A DNA stretch of 21,416 nucleotides, taken from NCBI GenBank assembly GCA_039809405.1, contig JBDHUX010000005.1, positions 1 to 21,416 on the forward strand, given 5' to 3'. Source of the DNA: JBDHUX01 sp039809405. Lineage in GTDB: Bacteria > Patescibacteriota > Gracilibacteria > Absconditabacterales > Absconditicoccaceae. Shown here in pieces: positions 8,466 to 17,032 of this stretch; within the stretch, counting starts at the first letter, position 1; the number at the start of each line of letters is the position of its first letter. A model generated the notes under the pieces. That model had not been told where the DNA came from. It saw only the letters and a program-made list of their open reading frames with translations, and made no database searches. The translations under genes and the position numbers were made by a program.

Positions 8466-9224
8466 ATGAAACTAGATAAAACATCTAAACAAAGGAGGTT
8501 ATTGACCATAGTAAGAAGTGTATTTTTTACTATACTACTTGCTGGACTGGTATATCTATTTTGGGAAAATCAGTGATTATTTACTGGTGTAAGTTTCCTT
8601 GGTGCTGCATTTGTAGTAGCATTGTCTGCTTTCATATCTAGTTTGGCAGCTTATTTTTATATCAATACATCTGTACTTTTTGAGCCATGAGATATTATAC
8701 ACGTATGATTATGAGCCAATAAGATATCTTGAGAAGTGTGAACTATAGGTATATTTTTTACCACGATAAAAGAGATAGATGATGAACTACTATTTACAGG
8801 TAAGATCGTGTCGTTTCCAAATAACATGATATTTGTAAATGGAGTACAGAACTCTACTAAGAAAGATACTCTAGTACGGCATGATTTTAGATTTACAATA
8901 GCTATATGAGATAAAAGTCCGATTGAAAATATAAATAAAATAGAAGACATAATAGATAAGGTTTATAAAACACACATACTATCAAAAGATAAAAGTAAAA
9001 CCTCAAAACCAAAAATAATATATACTATATCACAAATTGGTTTAGAATTTCATATAAGATTACTTGTATATTTCAATAAAATGATAGAAATACACAATGA
9101 TATAATGAAACATATGATGATAGCACACCAGGAATGAGACATAAATCTAGTAGTAAATAAAGACACCAAACGGATTTGACAAACTGATAGAGATAACACA
9201 CAAGATAATTTGAAAGCAATATAA
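8466..9224 (+). CDS. Small MscS-family mechanosensitive ion channel
   Basis: 252 residues, ATG at 8466, TAA at 9222-9224. Two transmembrane helices lie at about residues 14-35 and 38-65. The second (VSFLGAAFVVALSAFISSLAAYFYINTS) is the pore-lining helix rich in Gly, Ala and Ser. The MscS beta domain follows: FEPGDIIHVG, GEVGTIGIFFTTIKE and the signature SFPNNMIFVNGVQNST. The C-terminus is hydrophilic. Membrane-tension-gated channels of this family release solutes on osmotic downshock. The copy is short, with only the minimal two helices before the beta domain. It lies 51 bases ahead of rsmH on the same strand and may be co-transcribed with it. An AGGAGG inside the gene (8493-8498) is codon sequence rather than a start signal. 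Confidence 0.85.
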
Positions 9225-9275
9225 AAATAATATAAAAACGATAAGATAAATGAGATAAATTCATACACATAGAAA

Positions 9276-10193
9276 ATGAAACAACATACACCAGTTATGG
9301 TATCAGAGGTATTATCCCAGATATCAGATTATATAAATATCAATCCTGACAAAAAGATAGATATATTTGATGGAACTCTTGGGCACGCATGACATATGCT
9401 AGAGATATGTGATAGCTTTGGAGATAGTCTATCTCATTATGTATGAGTTGATATAGATAAATATATGTTTGAAATAGCAAAAACAAACTTGGATAGGTAT
9501 GTATCGACATCCAATATACCAAAAGAGAAGTTAATTATAAAAAATATATCTTATGAAGATATAACATCAGTGTCATCAGAACTTGGAATTAAATACGATA
9601 TTATATTTATAGATCTTGGTGTCAACCTATGGCATTTTAAAGTAGCAGATCGTGGTTTTAGTATAAAAGATGATGGAGAACTTGACATGAGATTTGATAC
9701 AGATAACGATACTATAAAAAATGCAGAGTGGGTCGTAAATAATTATGAGAAAGATCAACTAGGAAAAATTATGGTAGAGCGATGAGAGTTTTCATATAAG
9801 GTGGCAGATAAGATAGCAAGTCAGATTATCTCATATCGTCATAAACAACCTATCAAAACAACCCATCAGTTGGTAGAGATATTATCACAGATCGGCATAG
9901 GCACAAAAAAAAGTGCAATTGTCTTCCAGACTATCAGGATAGAGGTGAATCAAGAGATGGCTCGTGTAAAAAATTTATTATCTCAAGCGAGTAGTGTTAT
10001 GAAAAAGGATGGTATTTTGATAGTACTTACTTATCATAGCGTAGAAGATAGAACTGTAAAAAATTATTTTAAATATGAAAATAATCATGACTTTACAGTT
10101 GTAAACAAACACGTTATCAAACCATCGTATCAAGAAGTAAAGCAAAATTTACCAAGTCGTAGCGCCAAGATGAGAGTTTATAGAAAGTTATAG
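9276..10193 (+). CDS. rsmH: 16S rRNA (cytosine(1402)-N4)-methyltransferase RsmH
   Basis: 305 residues, ATG at 9276, TAG at 10191. It opens with KQHTPVMVSEVL, the HxPVM start of the family. The SAM-binding loop is DGTLGHAGH (residues 32-40; usually D.T.G.GGH, Gly39 as TGA). Then come FIDLGVNLWHFKVADRGFS and the LDMRFD strand, and near the end LTYHSVEDRTVKNYF and PSRSAKMRVYRKL. RsmH N4-methylates C1402 of 16S rRNA in the decoding centre. The usual GVSS is GVNL here, a lineage variation worth noting. The gene heads the classical dcw cluster (mraW-ftsL), and the order rsmH then FtsL-like is kept, 25 bases apart. Confidence 0.93.
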
Positions 10194-10218
10194 TAATAAT
10201 TAATATTAATAATTATAT

Positions 10219-10509
10219 ATGAACTACAGTAGACCTATTTTTACAAAAAAATACATATCGTTAGCATGATATATCAAAAAGTATGGCCTATATATTTGAT
10301 TTATACTAGTATTTTTAGTATATTTAATTTTTACCAATCAATCTTCAACAACTGGCTATAGTCTAAGGCAAAGTGTAGATAAACTTGATACGATAAACAC
10401 AGAATTAAATAATCAATCTTATATCATATCAGAGCTTCAGAAACAACTCTGGCAAAAGGTAAATATAAACATAAATAAAAAAAATATAATAAAGATAGAA
10501 GTAGACTAG
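10219..10509 (+). CDS. ftsL: FtsL/DivIC-like cell-division protein
   Basis: 96 residues. The short basic cytoplasmic N-terminus (MNYSRPIFTKKY) is followed by one transmembrane helix (residues 24-40, YGLYIGFILVFLVYLIF, with a TGA Gly) and an extracytoplasmic coiled coil (LRQSVDKLDTINTELNNQSY...LQKQLWQKV). This is the bitopic layout of FtsL and DivIC, which recruit the septal synthase complex. Sequence conservation in the family is weak, so the call rests on topology, size and position directly after rsmH, where ftsL normally lies. A small GATAC-TTA-GTATC dyad at 10527-10539 follows but has no T-run. Confidence 0.68.
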
Positions 10510-10681
10510 TATGTAAAAATAAAAAAGATACTTAGTATCGTAGTATAAATATCAATCCAACATAAATTGCCATATAGATGATATAACATCTGTTATCTAT
10601 CTTCCTCTGCATAAAACTACAGGTGCCATAATAGCATAATCTCTAATATGCAAGGTTAAAAATATCACGAAATAGTAACCA

Positions 10682-11593
10682 ATGCTACTTTATAATGCCA
10701 TAGATTGATTTATAGACTATATGAAGTTTATAAAAAACCGTAGCCCCAAGACCATAGAGAATTATACTCACCGACTAGGGAGATTTCTTGAGTACATGTG
10801 AGATATAGATACAGATGATATAAAACTACACGATGTAAATAACTATAGACTGCAACTATCCAAGTCTGGTATAAGTATAAAAACTATCAACTTCCACCTT
10901 ATCGCACTTAGATCTTTTTCAAAATACTGTCTAAAAAACGATATACAGATAATACTTGCAGACAAGATAGAGTTACCAAAACTTACTCCGAGGACTGTAA
11001 ATCGACTTACACAAGAGGAGGTAGATAAGATACTTCAAGCCCCTATAGATTATAATGAAAGGAACAGTTGAGAACAAAGTAATGATATGAAGATGATCAG
11101 AGACATTGCAATCCTCCATATATTGTACGGGTCATGACTTAGAGTATCAGAACTATGTAATCTCAAACATAAAAATATCAAATTAGATACCAATCAATTT
11201 TGGGTGATAGGTAAAGGAAATAAACTTAGAGCGGTTTTCCTATCCAAACCAGCCATGACACATATAAATCAACGGATAAGTGTAAAGTGAAACACTCAAG
11301 AAGATAGTTTTGTATTTACCAATATAGATAAGAACTGATCTATATGATCAAATCAACTTCACCGCAATACGATAGAAGAGATGGTAAGAGGTTATGCAAA
11401 GTATGTTGGCATAGATAAGAAAGTTACACCCCATACACTCAGACATAGTTTTGCTACCACGCTTATCAAGAAGTGAGCCGATATCAGATCTATCCAACAA
11501 TTGTTATGACATAGTAGTATCATGACTACACAAATATACACTCACATAGACGATAAATACCTTTCCAAAGTCCACGATCTTATAGATGAGTAG
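10682..11593 (+). CDS. Tyrosine recombinase, XerC/XerD type
   Basis: 303 residues. The N-terminal SAM-like core-binding domain (FIDYMKFIKNRSPKTIENYTHRLGRFLEYM) is followed by the catalytic domain. All catalytic residues are visible: R154 (GLRVSEL), K181 (GKGNKLR), H251 and R254 (PHTLRHSFAT), H277 (LLGHSS, Gly as TGA) and Y286 (TTQIYTHI). Length and order match XerC/XerD, which resolve chromosome dimers at dif, so this is more likely the housekeeping recombinase than an integrase. No att or dif site is obvious next to it. ATG at 10682 is chosen because it starts just ahead of the conserved helix. The 172-base gap upstream holds no gene. Confidence 0.9.
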
Positions 11594-11623
11594 AGCATAA
11601 AATTATTTTATAATGATGAATAA

Positions 11624-12268
11624 ATGACACAAGTAAGATTTTGGTATGTAGAAGAGGACGATAAGATATTTAGAGAGATGCATAGACTCAAACAATATGA
11701 AGTCCAACAAAAATGATTATCTTGATACAAAAATCCTTATTATACTACAGAGCAAATAAAACAGTTTACAGAAAATCTAAAACAAGGACGAGAACCAAGA
11801 GAAGGAGATATTATAAACAAGATAGAGGAGATATTTTGAACTTCATTTAAACAAAAGTATATGATATATTACTGTGTATGATATTGCAGTAGAGTTGCGG
11901 GACGGTCGCATCCTCTTACTATATGTGTATGAGCTACAAAAGATACTGACGTCATATGACTGACTTTAATACATGAATTATTGCATATAAAACAGTGGGA
12001 GTGAAAAGAATACAATCATCTCAAAAATTATATGAAATATATAGGCAAAAAATATGGAATCACTGATCACAGTGTTGTATCGCATATAATATTATATGCA
12101 GTCATGTATTATGTATGTGATGAAACTTGACTGAGCAATATATATAATATTATAAAAAAACCTATTAAATGAAGTCATAAAACTACATGGGAGTATATAG
12201 AAGAACATGGCCATAAAAATATACGAAAAACCTATAATGAAATCAAAAATGGTAGTATAGTAATTTAA
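11624..12268 (+). CDS. Putative zincin-like protein with HExxH motif
   Basis: 214 residues, ATG at 11624, TAA at 12266. The centre carries DVIGLTLIHELLHIKQWEG, where HELLH fits the zinc-metallopeptidase motif HExxH preceded by hydrophobic residues. A histidine 10 to 15 residues later (EYNHLKNY) could be a third ligand. A Cys pair (YYCVGYC) and a basic N-terminus precede it. No signal peptide or transmembrane helix is visible, so it would be cytoplasmic. I cannot place it in a named peptidase family. It starts 30 bases after the recombinase and probably shares its transcript, ending against the convergent atpA unit. Confidence 0.62.
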
Positions 12269-12277
12269 ATGCAAGAC

Positions 12278-12315
12278 AAAAAAACACCAACCTATCTATC
12301 CAAGATAAGTCAGTT
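12278..12315 (-). terminator. Intrinsic terminator of atpA
   Basis: On the minus strand ACTGACTTATC (12314-12304) pairs over 11 positions with GATAGGTTGGT (12296-12286), using three G-U pairs, followed by a run of seven T. The G-U pairs become C-A mismatches on the plus strand, so it should work only for atpA. Its 5' arm and loop repeat those of the terminator at 5126-5163. Confidence 0.8.
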
Positions 12316-12334
12316 TTCTCATATTATAAAGTAT

Positions 12335-13843
12335 CTATCCGACACTTATTTCACTCTTTACTTCATCAAGCACTTTTTTCAATCCATCTTCTACTTCTGG
12401 AGTAAGTTCTTTGGTGGATTTCATAGTTTCAGATAGATCTTTGTAACTACTGTCTAATTTTTCGTATAGTAAGTTTTCAAATTTGGATATATTTGATAAT
12501 CAGATATCGTCAAGGCATCAATTTATACCTGCATATATCATACTAGCTTGTTTATAGAAAGCTATAGGTTGTCAGTTTGGTTGTTTCAATAACTCTATCA
12601 TGATATTTCATCTATCAATCTTCTTTCTTGTTGCTTCATCAAGATCTGATGCAAATTGGGAGAAAGCTTGTAATTCACGGAAATAAGCTAGCTCTAGTTT
12701 CAATTTACCGGCAACTTTTTTCATCAGTTTGGTCTGTGCAGATCATCACACCCTAGATACAGAAAATCATACATTGACTGCTGGTCTTATACCAGAATTA
12801 AATAAGTCTGTCTCAAGAAATATCTGACCATCTGTGATAGATATCACATTGGTAGGTATATATGCTGATATATCGTTAGCTTGTGTTTCAATAATTGGAA
12901 GTGCCGTACAAGATCCATTACCATAATCTTCATTTAACTTTGCAGATCTTTCAAGAAGTTTGGAGTGTAGATAAAATACATCACCAGGGTATGCTTCTCT
13001 ACCAGGAGGCCTTCTAAGTAATAGTGATACCTCTCTATATGCTATCGCATGCTTAGTCAGATCATCATATATAATCAAAGCATCTTGTCAGTTATATAAG
13101 AAGTACTCTGCTATAGTTATACCAATATAAGGTGCTAAGTATTGCATAACGGCAGGAGCTGATGCTGATGCATTGACCACTACAGTATAGTCCATGGCTC
13201 ATTTCTCTTCGAGTTCTTGTACTATTCTCCTTATCTTGCTCTCTTTCTGTCATATGGCAACATAGATACATTTTACATCTTGATCAGCTTGGTTTATGAT
13301 AGTATCTATCGCTATAGTAGTTTTACCAGTTTGACGATCACCGATTATAAGCTCTCTTTGTCATTTACCGATAGGAATCATAGCATCTATAGCTTTGATA
13401 CCGGTCTGGAGTGGTTGGTGAACGGATTTACGAGTAATCACTCATGGTGCTATCCTCTCTACTGGGTAATTATCTTTGGTCTTGATTTCTCACTTGCCAT
13501 CTATAGTTCTTGCAAGCCCATCAACTACCCTACCAAGATACTCAGTTCATACTCATATTTCAAAAACTCTACCAGTACTTTTTACTACCATGCCTTGCTT
13601 TATATCTTGGGTATTACCAAGTATAAGAACTCAAATCATATCCGGAGAAAGATCCAATACCAATCAAGGTGTTCCATCTTCAAACTCTACTATCTCACTA
13701 AATTTGGCTTTAGTAAGTCAAGATATCAGTGCTACACCATCTTTTACTTCAAGCACTTCTCATTTGCTGTTCATCGTTTCATCCAGATCCACTTGATCTA
13801 CCTGATTTTGGATCTTGGTCAATATATCTGTTACTATCGACAT
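12335..13843 (-). CDS. atpA: ATP synthase F1 subunit alpha
   Basis: 502 residues, start CAT at 13841-13843, stop at 12335-12337. It has the alpha-subunit N-terminal beta barrel (SKGEVLEVKDGVALISGL). The P-loop GDRQTGKT lies at residues 168-175, one residue from the E. coli position. The conserved IYVAIGQKES, IIYDDLTKHAIAYRE, LLRRPPGREAYPGDVFY, ITDGQIFLETDLF and GIRPAVNVGFSVSRVGGSAQ follow. The last is the alpha arginine-finger region, and many of its glycines are TGA. This is the non-catalytic nucleotide-binding subunit of the F1 ring. The flanking genes are not other atp genes, and terminator-like hairpins lie on both sides, so atpA appears to be transcribed alone rather than in the usual atp operon. 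Confidence 0.95.
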
Positions 13844-14063
13844 GATAATTTTGTATGTTTTAAATATATAAATATAATCTGATCTGTAAAATAACAAAAA
13901 ATCTACTCCCATAGATATAAAAAAGGTCTTGTAGATTGCAATACTTTATGAGTTGGAAGCAAAGTAATTAGTTGCAATAGTGGTACCTCCAATATAAAGT
14001 AAAACTCTCAAATCATCATAGATCGAGAGTTTATATATAATTTAGTCATAAGATACTATAGTA
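13844..14063 (-). promoter_or_regulatory. atpA: atpA leader with terminator-like hairpin and direct repeats
   Basis: No gene lies here. On the minus strand AATCTAC (13937-13931) can pair with GTAGATT (13906-13900), which runs into six T, a possible attenuator 53 bases before the atpA start. Upstream are two copies of a TATTGCAA word (about 13936-13943 and 13974-13981) and an ACTTT/AAAGT pair that could form competing folds. A -10-like GATTATATT lies at 13871-13879. Everything beyond the bare sequence match is inference. Confidence 0.35.
14002..14032 (-). terminator. Terminator-like hairpin after the 184-aa gene
   Basis: AAACTCTC (14002-14009) and GAGAGTTT (14025-14032) form an 8-bp stem with a 15-base loop. 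On the minus strand it is followed by TTACTTTATATT. It lies 32 bases after the stop of the gene at 14064-14618. Confidence 0.6.
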
Positions 14064-14618
14064 TTATTTGCCTTCCCTTGCTTGTATAACTCTTTGTATT
14101 TCCTGTTGTAGATTATACTGTTTTTCTCCAAGGTCAGACCTACTATCCATAGCTTCTCCTATGTGAGTTATCTCTGTATTTGGATATATATCAAACTCTC
14201 CAAGATGAGATATAGTTATACTATGTTTTCACTCTATACCATCCCTCTTGCCACTAAATGTAACTACATAGTAAGATGCATCATCATCAAGATTTTCTCC
14301 TTGTTTCACAAAACTATAAATATCTACTTTTCATGGTAAGACAGTTATGTCAGACTCTTTTACCAAGTTATCAAGTTGCTCTGCAATATCCGATTCATTT
14401 CAGTGGGTTTCCTTCAAACTGTGCACGAAATTTTGTGGTAAGTTTGACAGTATACCATCTTTGGAGGATAGTAAATTGTAAAATCACTTACCTTGGTCAA
14501 GTTGTTTTGTTGCAATTTTTTCATACTTTGGCTGATTACTTTCTTCTTCATAATGATCATAACTTTCAAAATTTTGCTCTAAGGTATCGGAGCTAAGTTG
14601 TGATAAAACAATTTTCAT
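14064..14618 (-). CDS. Hypothetical acidic cytoplasmic protein
   Basis: 184 residues, ATG at 14616-14618, TAA at 14064-14066, with four TGA glycines. The sequence is hydrophilic and acidic (MKIVLSQLSSDTLEQNFESYDHYEEESN...). Its beta-rich centre (KVDIYSFVKQ, SYYVVTFSGKRDG, HSITISHLGEFDIYP) is followed by a short C-terminal helix (KQYNLQQEIQRVIQAREG). There is no signal peptide, transmembrane segment or known motif. The promoter upstream matches the consensus and shares a 13-base block with the promoter of the FISUMP-like gene at 2845, so the two may be expressed together. I do not recognise the family. Confidence 0.72.
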
Positions 14619-14657
14619 GAGTTTAAGTTTAAATTTTTATAAATAAAATAATAATGT

Positions 14658-14686
14658 ATTATAATCAGATCATCTCCACTTGTCAA
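14658..14686 (-). promoter_or_regulatory. Consensus promoter for the 184-aa gene
   Basis: On the minus strand TTGACA (14686-14681), a 17-base spacer and TATAAT (14663-14658) are an exact consensus pair. A further TTGACA lies 7 bases upstream of the -35 box. The block ATATTTGACAAGT is identical to that at the promoter 2903-2941. The expected leader is about 33 bases, without a ribosome-binding site. Confidence 0.82.
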
Positions 14687-14840
14687 ATATTTGTCAAGGG
14701 TATTGTATAGCAAGTAATCAGGCAGTAAATCAAATCTAGTGAGGTAAATAAAATAATACATTTGAAATATAACTCATAAAAAATAACATTGTAATCGTGA
14801 GTTAGGTATAAATTAAATTTATAAATAAAATAATAAAACC
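14687..14840. other. Divergent intergenic region ahead of clpP
   Basis: The region is A/T-rich with no gene. It presumably holds the clpP promoter; a TATAAA at 14809-14814 is a weak -10 candidate without a clear -35. An AACTCA...TGAGTT dyad spans about 14770-14805 and might be a binding site. Confidence 0.3.
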
Positions 14841-15458
14841 ATGAAAGCACAGTATGTACCAAGTGTTATAGAAAAGACAGCAAACTGAGAGAGAGCTTAT
14901 GATATATTTTCTAGACTTGTAGAAGATAGGATAATATATTTTGGCTCAGAGGTAACGGATATATCATCCAATCTTGTAATAGCTCAGTTGCTTTATTTAA
15001 ATAAAAGAGATCCAAAAAAAGACATAGTTATGTATGTAAATACACCTTGATGAGATGTATTTTCTTGACTTGCAGTCTATGACACTATGCAGATGATAAG
15101 CAATGATGTAGTGACTATATGCGTGGGTATGGCAGCAAGTATGTGAAGTATCATACTTTGTGGTGGTACCAAAGGTAAGAGATTTATCTTGCCTCATAGT
15201 GAAGTTATGATACACCAACCACTAAGCGGTGTCCAGTGACAAGCGAGTGATATCATCATCAGAGCAGAACACATAAGCAATACAAGGAAGAGATTAAATA
15301 AAATATTAGCATACCATAGTGGTACCTCTTTGAAACAAGTAGAAAAAGATACTGATAGAGATTTTTGGATGAATGCAGAAGATGCTGTAAAATACGGTAT
15401 GGTTGATAAAGTTATATGAGATATAGAGTGATGGAATAAACTACAAAAGGTCAAATAA
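14841..15458 (+). CDS. clpP: ATP-dependent Clp protease proteolytic subunit ClpP
   Basis: 205 residues. The catalytic triad is visible: S100 in GMAASMGS (next Gly as TGA), H125 in MIHQPLSG and D174 in DTDRDFWM. These numbers match the E. coli mature positions 97, 122 and 171 with a constant shift of three. The N-terminus VIEKTANGERAYDIFSRLVEDRIIYFG and the strand VNTPGGDVFSGLAVYD are typical. ClpP forms a tetradecameric chamber that degrades unfolded proteins delivered by Clp ATPases. The ClpC-type unfoldase 1.6 kb downstream carries the IGF docking loop and is the obvious partner. The two are separated by mraY rather than forming one operon. ATG at 14841 gives the standard length. Confidence 0.96.
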
Positions 15459-15576
15459 ATATTTCAAATAAATATTACTTATACAAATTTTAATACTAAT
15501 AAAATAGTAGATATTTCTAATACTAATAATAGTAGTAGACATAAACCATAATCAGATTATATTTTTATCATAAAAT
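15459..15576. promoter_or_regulatory. Short gap between clpP and mraY with ATCAGATTATA box
   Basis: A/T-rich. ATCAGATTATATTTTT lies at about 15550-15565, immediately before the mraY start. The same ATCAGATTATA word occurs as the apparent -10 context ahead of atpA and, in part, of the 184-aa gene. It may be the mraY promoter with a very short leader. No terminator separates the genes. Confidence 0.35.
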
Positions 15577-16674
15577 ATGTTATTAAAATTAAATGATATC
15601 ATTATATACATGCTATTGTCATTTGGTCTTACGATGATCATATACCCTTTTGTGATAAATCAACTTAGGAAGATGAAACTTGGGGTGACAAATAGAGAAC
15701 TAGCATCTACCTGAGAAAAAGCTGTAATATTTAATGAACTACATAAGAAAAAAAACTGAACTCCAACAATGGGTGGTATTGTTTTCCTTATAGTGATGGC
15801 ATTACTCGTAGGGTTATCCTTTTTGCTACAGAAATTGTGATATATAAATAATACATTGGCTTCTAGGCAAGAAACTTATATACTGTTGGTATCGTTTTTT
15901 GGTGTAGGTATACTTGGACTTGTGGATGATTATGTCAAACTGAAGTTAAACACTAAGATAAACTGACTATGAGCTACGCTCAAATTGGTATATATGATAC
16001 TTTTTGCTATCTTCATATCTTACCGATTCAATATGAAACTTGGGATAAATATAATAGATTTGTGGCCCATAGATTATATACGAAATACTGGTAGTCAGTC
16101 TATACATATATTTGGACAAAATATACAGTTTAGTTTTTGGTATATACTTGTTACATTTGTACTTACTACAGCTATTATTAACTCTATAAATATAACTGAT
16201 TGACTAGATGGCTTGATGGGTGGTATGATCTTGATAGTGCTTGTAGTTCTTGGTGGGATGAGTTTTTACTTATGACGATATCTTGCGACTACGATAGTTG
16301 GTATAGTGGTAGGTATATTATTATGATATCTGTGGTTCAATATATCACCTGCTAAGATATTTATGTGAGATAGTTGATCGCTTGCGCTTTGAGGATTGGT
16401 TTCTGCACTTGTATATCTTATATCTATAAAGATATGATTTATAATACCATTTATGATACTTTTTCTGGTGTTTTGGATAGAGATAACATCTAGTGGATTA
16501 CAGATATTTTGGAAAAAAGTTTTCAAAAAGAAGTTATTTCTTATAGCTCCATTTCACCATCTTCTTGAGAAATTGTGATATCCAGAGCACAATATCGTGA
16601 TGAGATTTTGGCTTATACAATGAGCCTTGGCAATGTTAGTTGCGATTATGTTGATATATCAAGTGTATCATTAA
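15577..16674 (+). CDS. mraY: Phospho-N-acetylmuramoyl-pentapeptide-transferase MraY
   Basis: 365 residues and about ten transmembrane helices. Family motifs appear in order: HKKKNGTPTMGG, the first Asp pair in GLVDDYVKLK, NITDGLDGLMGG (D208 and D211, Gly209 as TGA), FMGDSGSLALGG (D265) and APFHHLLEKLG (H327, H328). MraY transfers phospho-MurNAc-pentapeptide to undecaprenyl phosphate, making lipid I at the inner face of the membrane. Its presence shows the cell still makes peptidoglycan precursors. It is normally a dcw gene; here it sits 5 kb from rsmH, so the cluster is broken up. The HKKK/HH motifs separate it from WecA. The end is supported by TAA at 16672. Confidence 0.95.
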
Positions 16675-16901
16675 TACATAAACATAGAGTTGATCTATAT
16701 AAAAATAATCTGAATACATTTTGGACTGGTGCGTGATTGCATTAGTTTTTCAGTATTTCCTTAACTTTAAAATCAAAATATGGATATCCTGTATACTCTC
16801 TGGTTAGGGTATTTTTTAGTAATTTTACAAAATAAAATTAAGAAAGTTTTAATGATAAAATAATAAGTGATTAAAATCGTATTTGAATAAAGGTTTTGGA
16901 A
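16675..16901 (+). other. Long 3' untranslated or intergenic stretch after mraY
   Basis: About 230 bases lie between the mraY stop and the terminator. The only open frame worth mention is a 27-codon ATG frame at 16780-16863 with a hydrophobic start (MDILYTLWLGYFLVIL) and a basic end. It has no supporting signal, and I do not call it a gene. No RNA gene is recognised. Confidence 0.4.
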
Positions 16902-16945
16902 AACATAGCACTTAGACTTGAAATATGCTATGTTATTTTTAATAT
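16902..16945 (+). terminator. Intrinsic terminator downstream of mraY
   Basis: AACATAGCA (16902-16910) pairs exactly with TGCTATGTT (16926-16934), followed by ATTTTTAATATTTTTTT. It ends the clpP-mraY unit and separates it from the clpC unit. Confidence 0.85.
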
Positions 16946-16961
16946 TTTTTTACTTTGGTGT

Positions 16962-16989
16962 TTGACTATCAATATAAGAAAATTATTAT
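16962..16989 (+). promoter_or_regulatory. clpC: Probable promoter of the clpC-type gene
   Basis: TTGACT (16962-16967), a 16-base spacer and TATTAT (16984-16989) match the consensus at five and five of six positions. The expected start is near 16996, leaving a leader of about 37 bases. No CtsR-like or CIRCE inverted repeat is visible. Confidence 0.55.
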
Positions 16990-17032
16990 ATCGGTATATC
17001 TTCATATATAACTAATTAAAATACTAAAATAT

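Noticed and set aside
8493..8498. AGGAGG as a ribosome-binding site for a shorter mscS-like start
   Set aside because: The next in-frame candidate (TTG at 8502) is only three bases away and would delete part of the first transmembrane helix. The bases encode Arg-Arg in the frame from ATG 8466.
10510..10681. Search for an attachment or dif site beside the recombinase
   Set aside because: Only a 5-bp GATAC/GTATC dyad is visible; no 28-base dif-like sequence and no direct repeats flanking the gene.
13217..13882. 221-codon plus-strand open frame
   Set aside because: It is antisense to atpA, whose minus-strand frame matches the alpha subunit along its whole length. The plus frame has low-complexity Tyr/Ser-rich sequence and no family features.
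13970..13995. T-box-like GGTACC sequence in the atpA leader
   Set aside because: The T-box core AGGGUGGNACCGCG is not present, and atpA is not a T-box target.
16780..16863. 27-codon hydrophobic open frame after mraY
   Set aside because: Too short, no start signal, and A/T-rich DNA yields such frames by chance.
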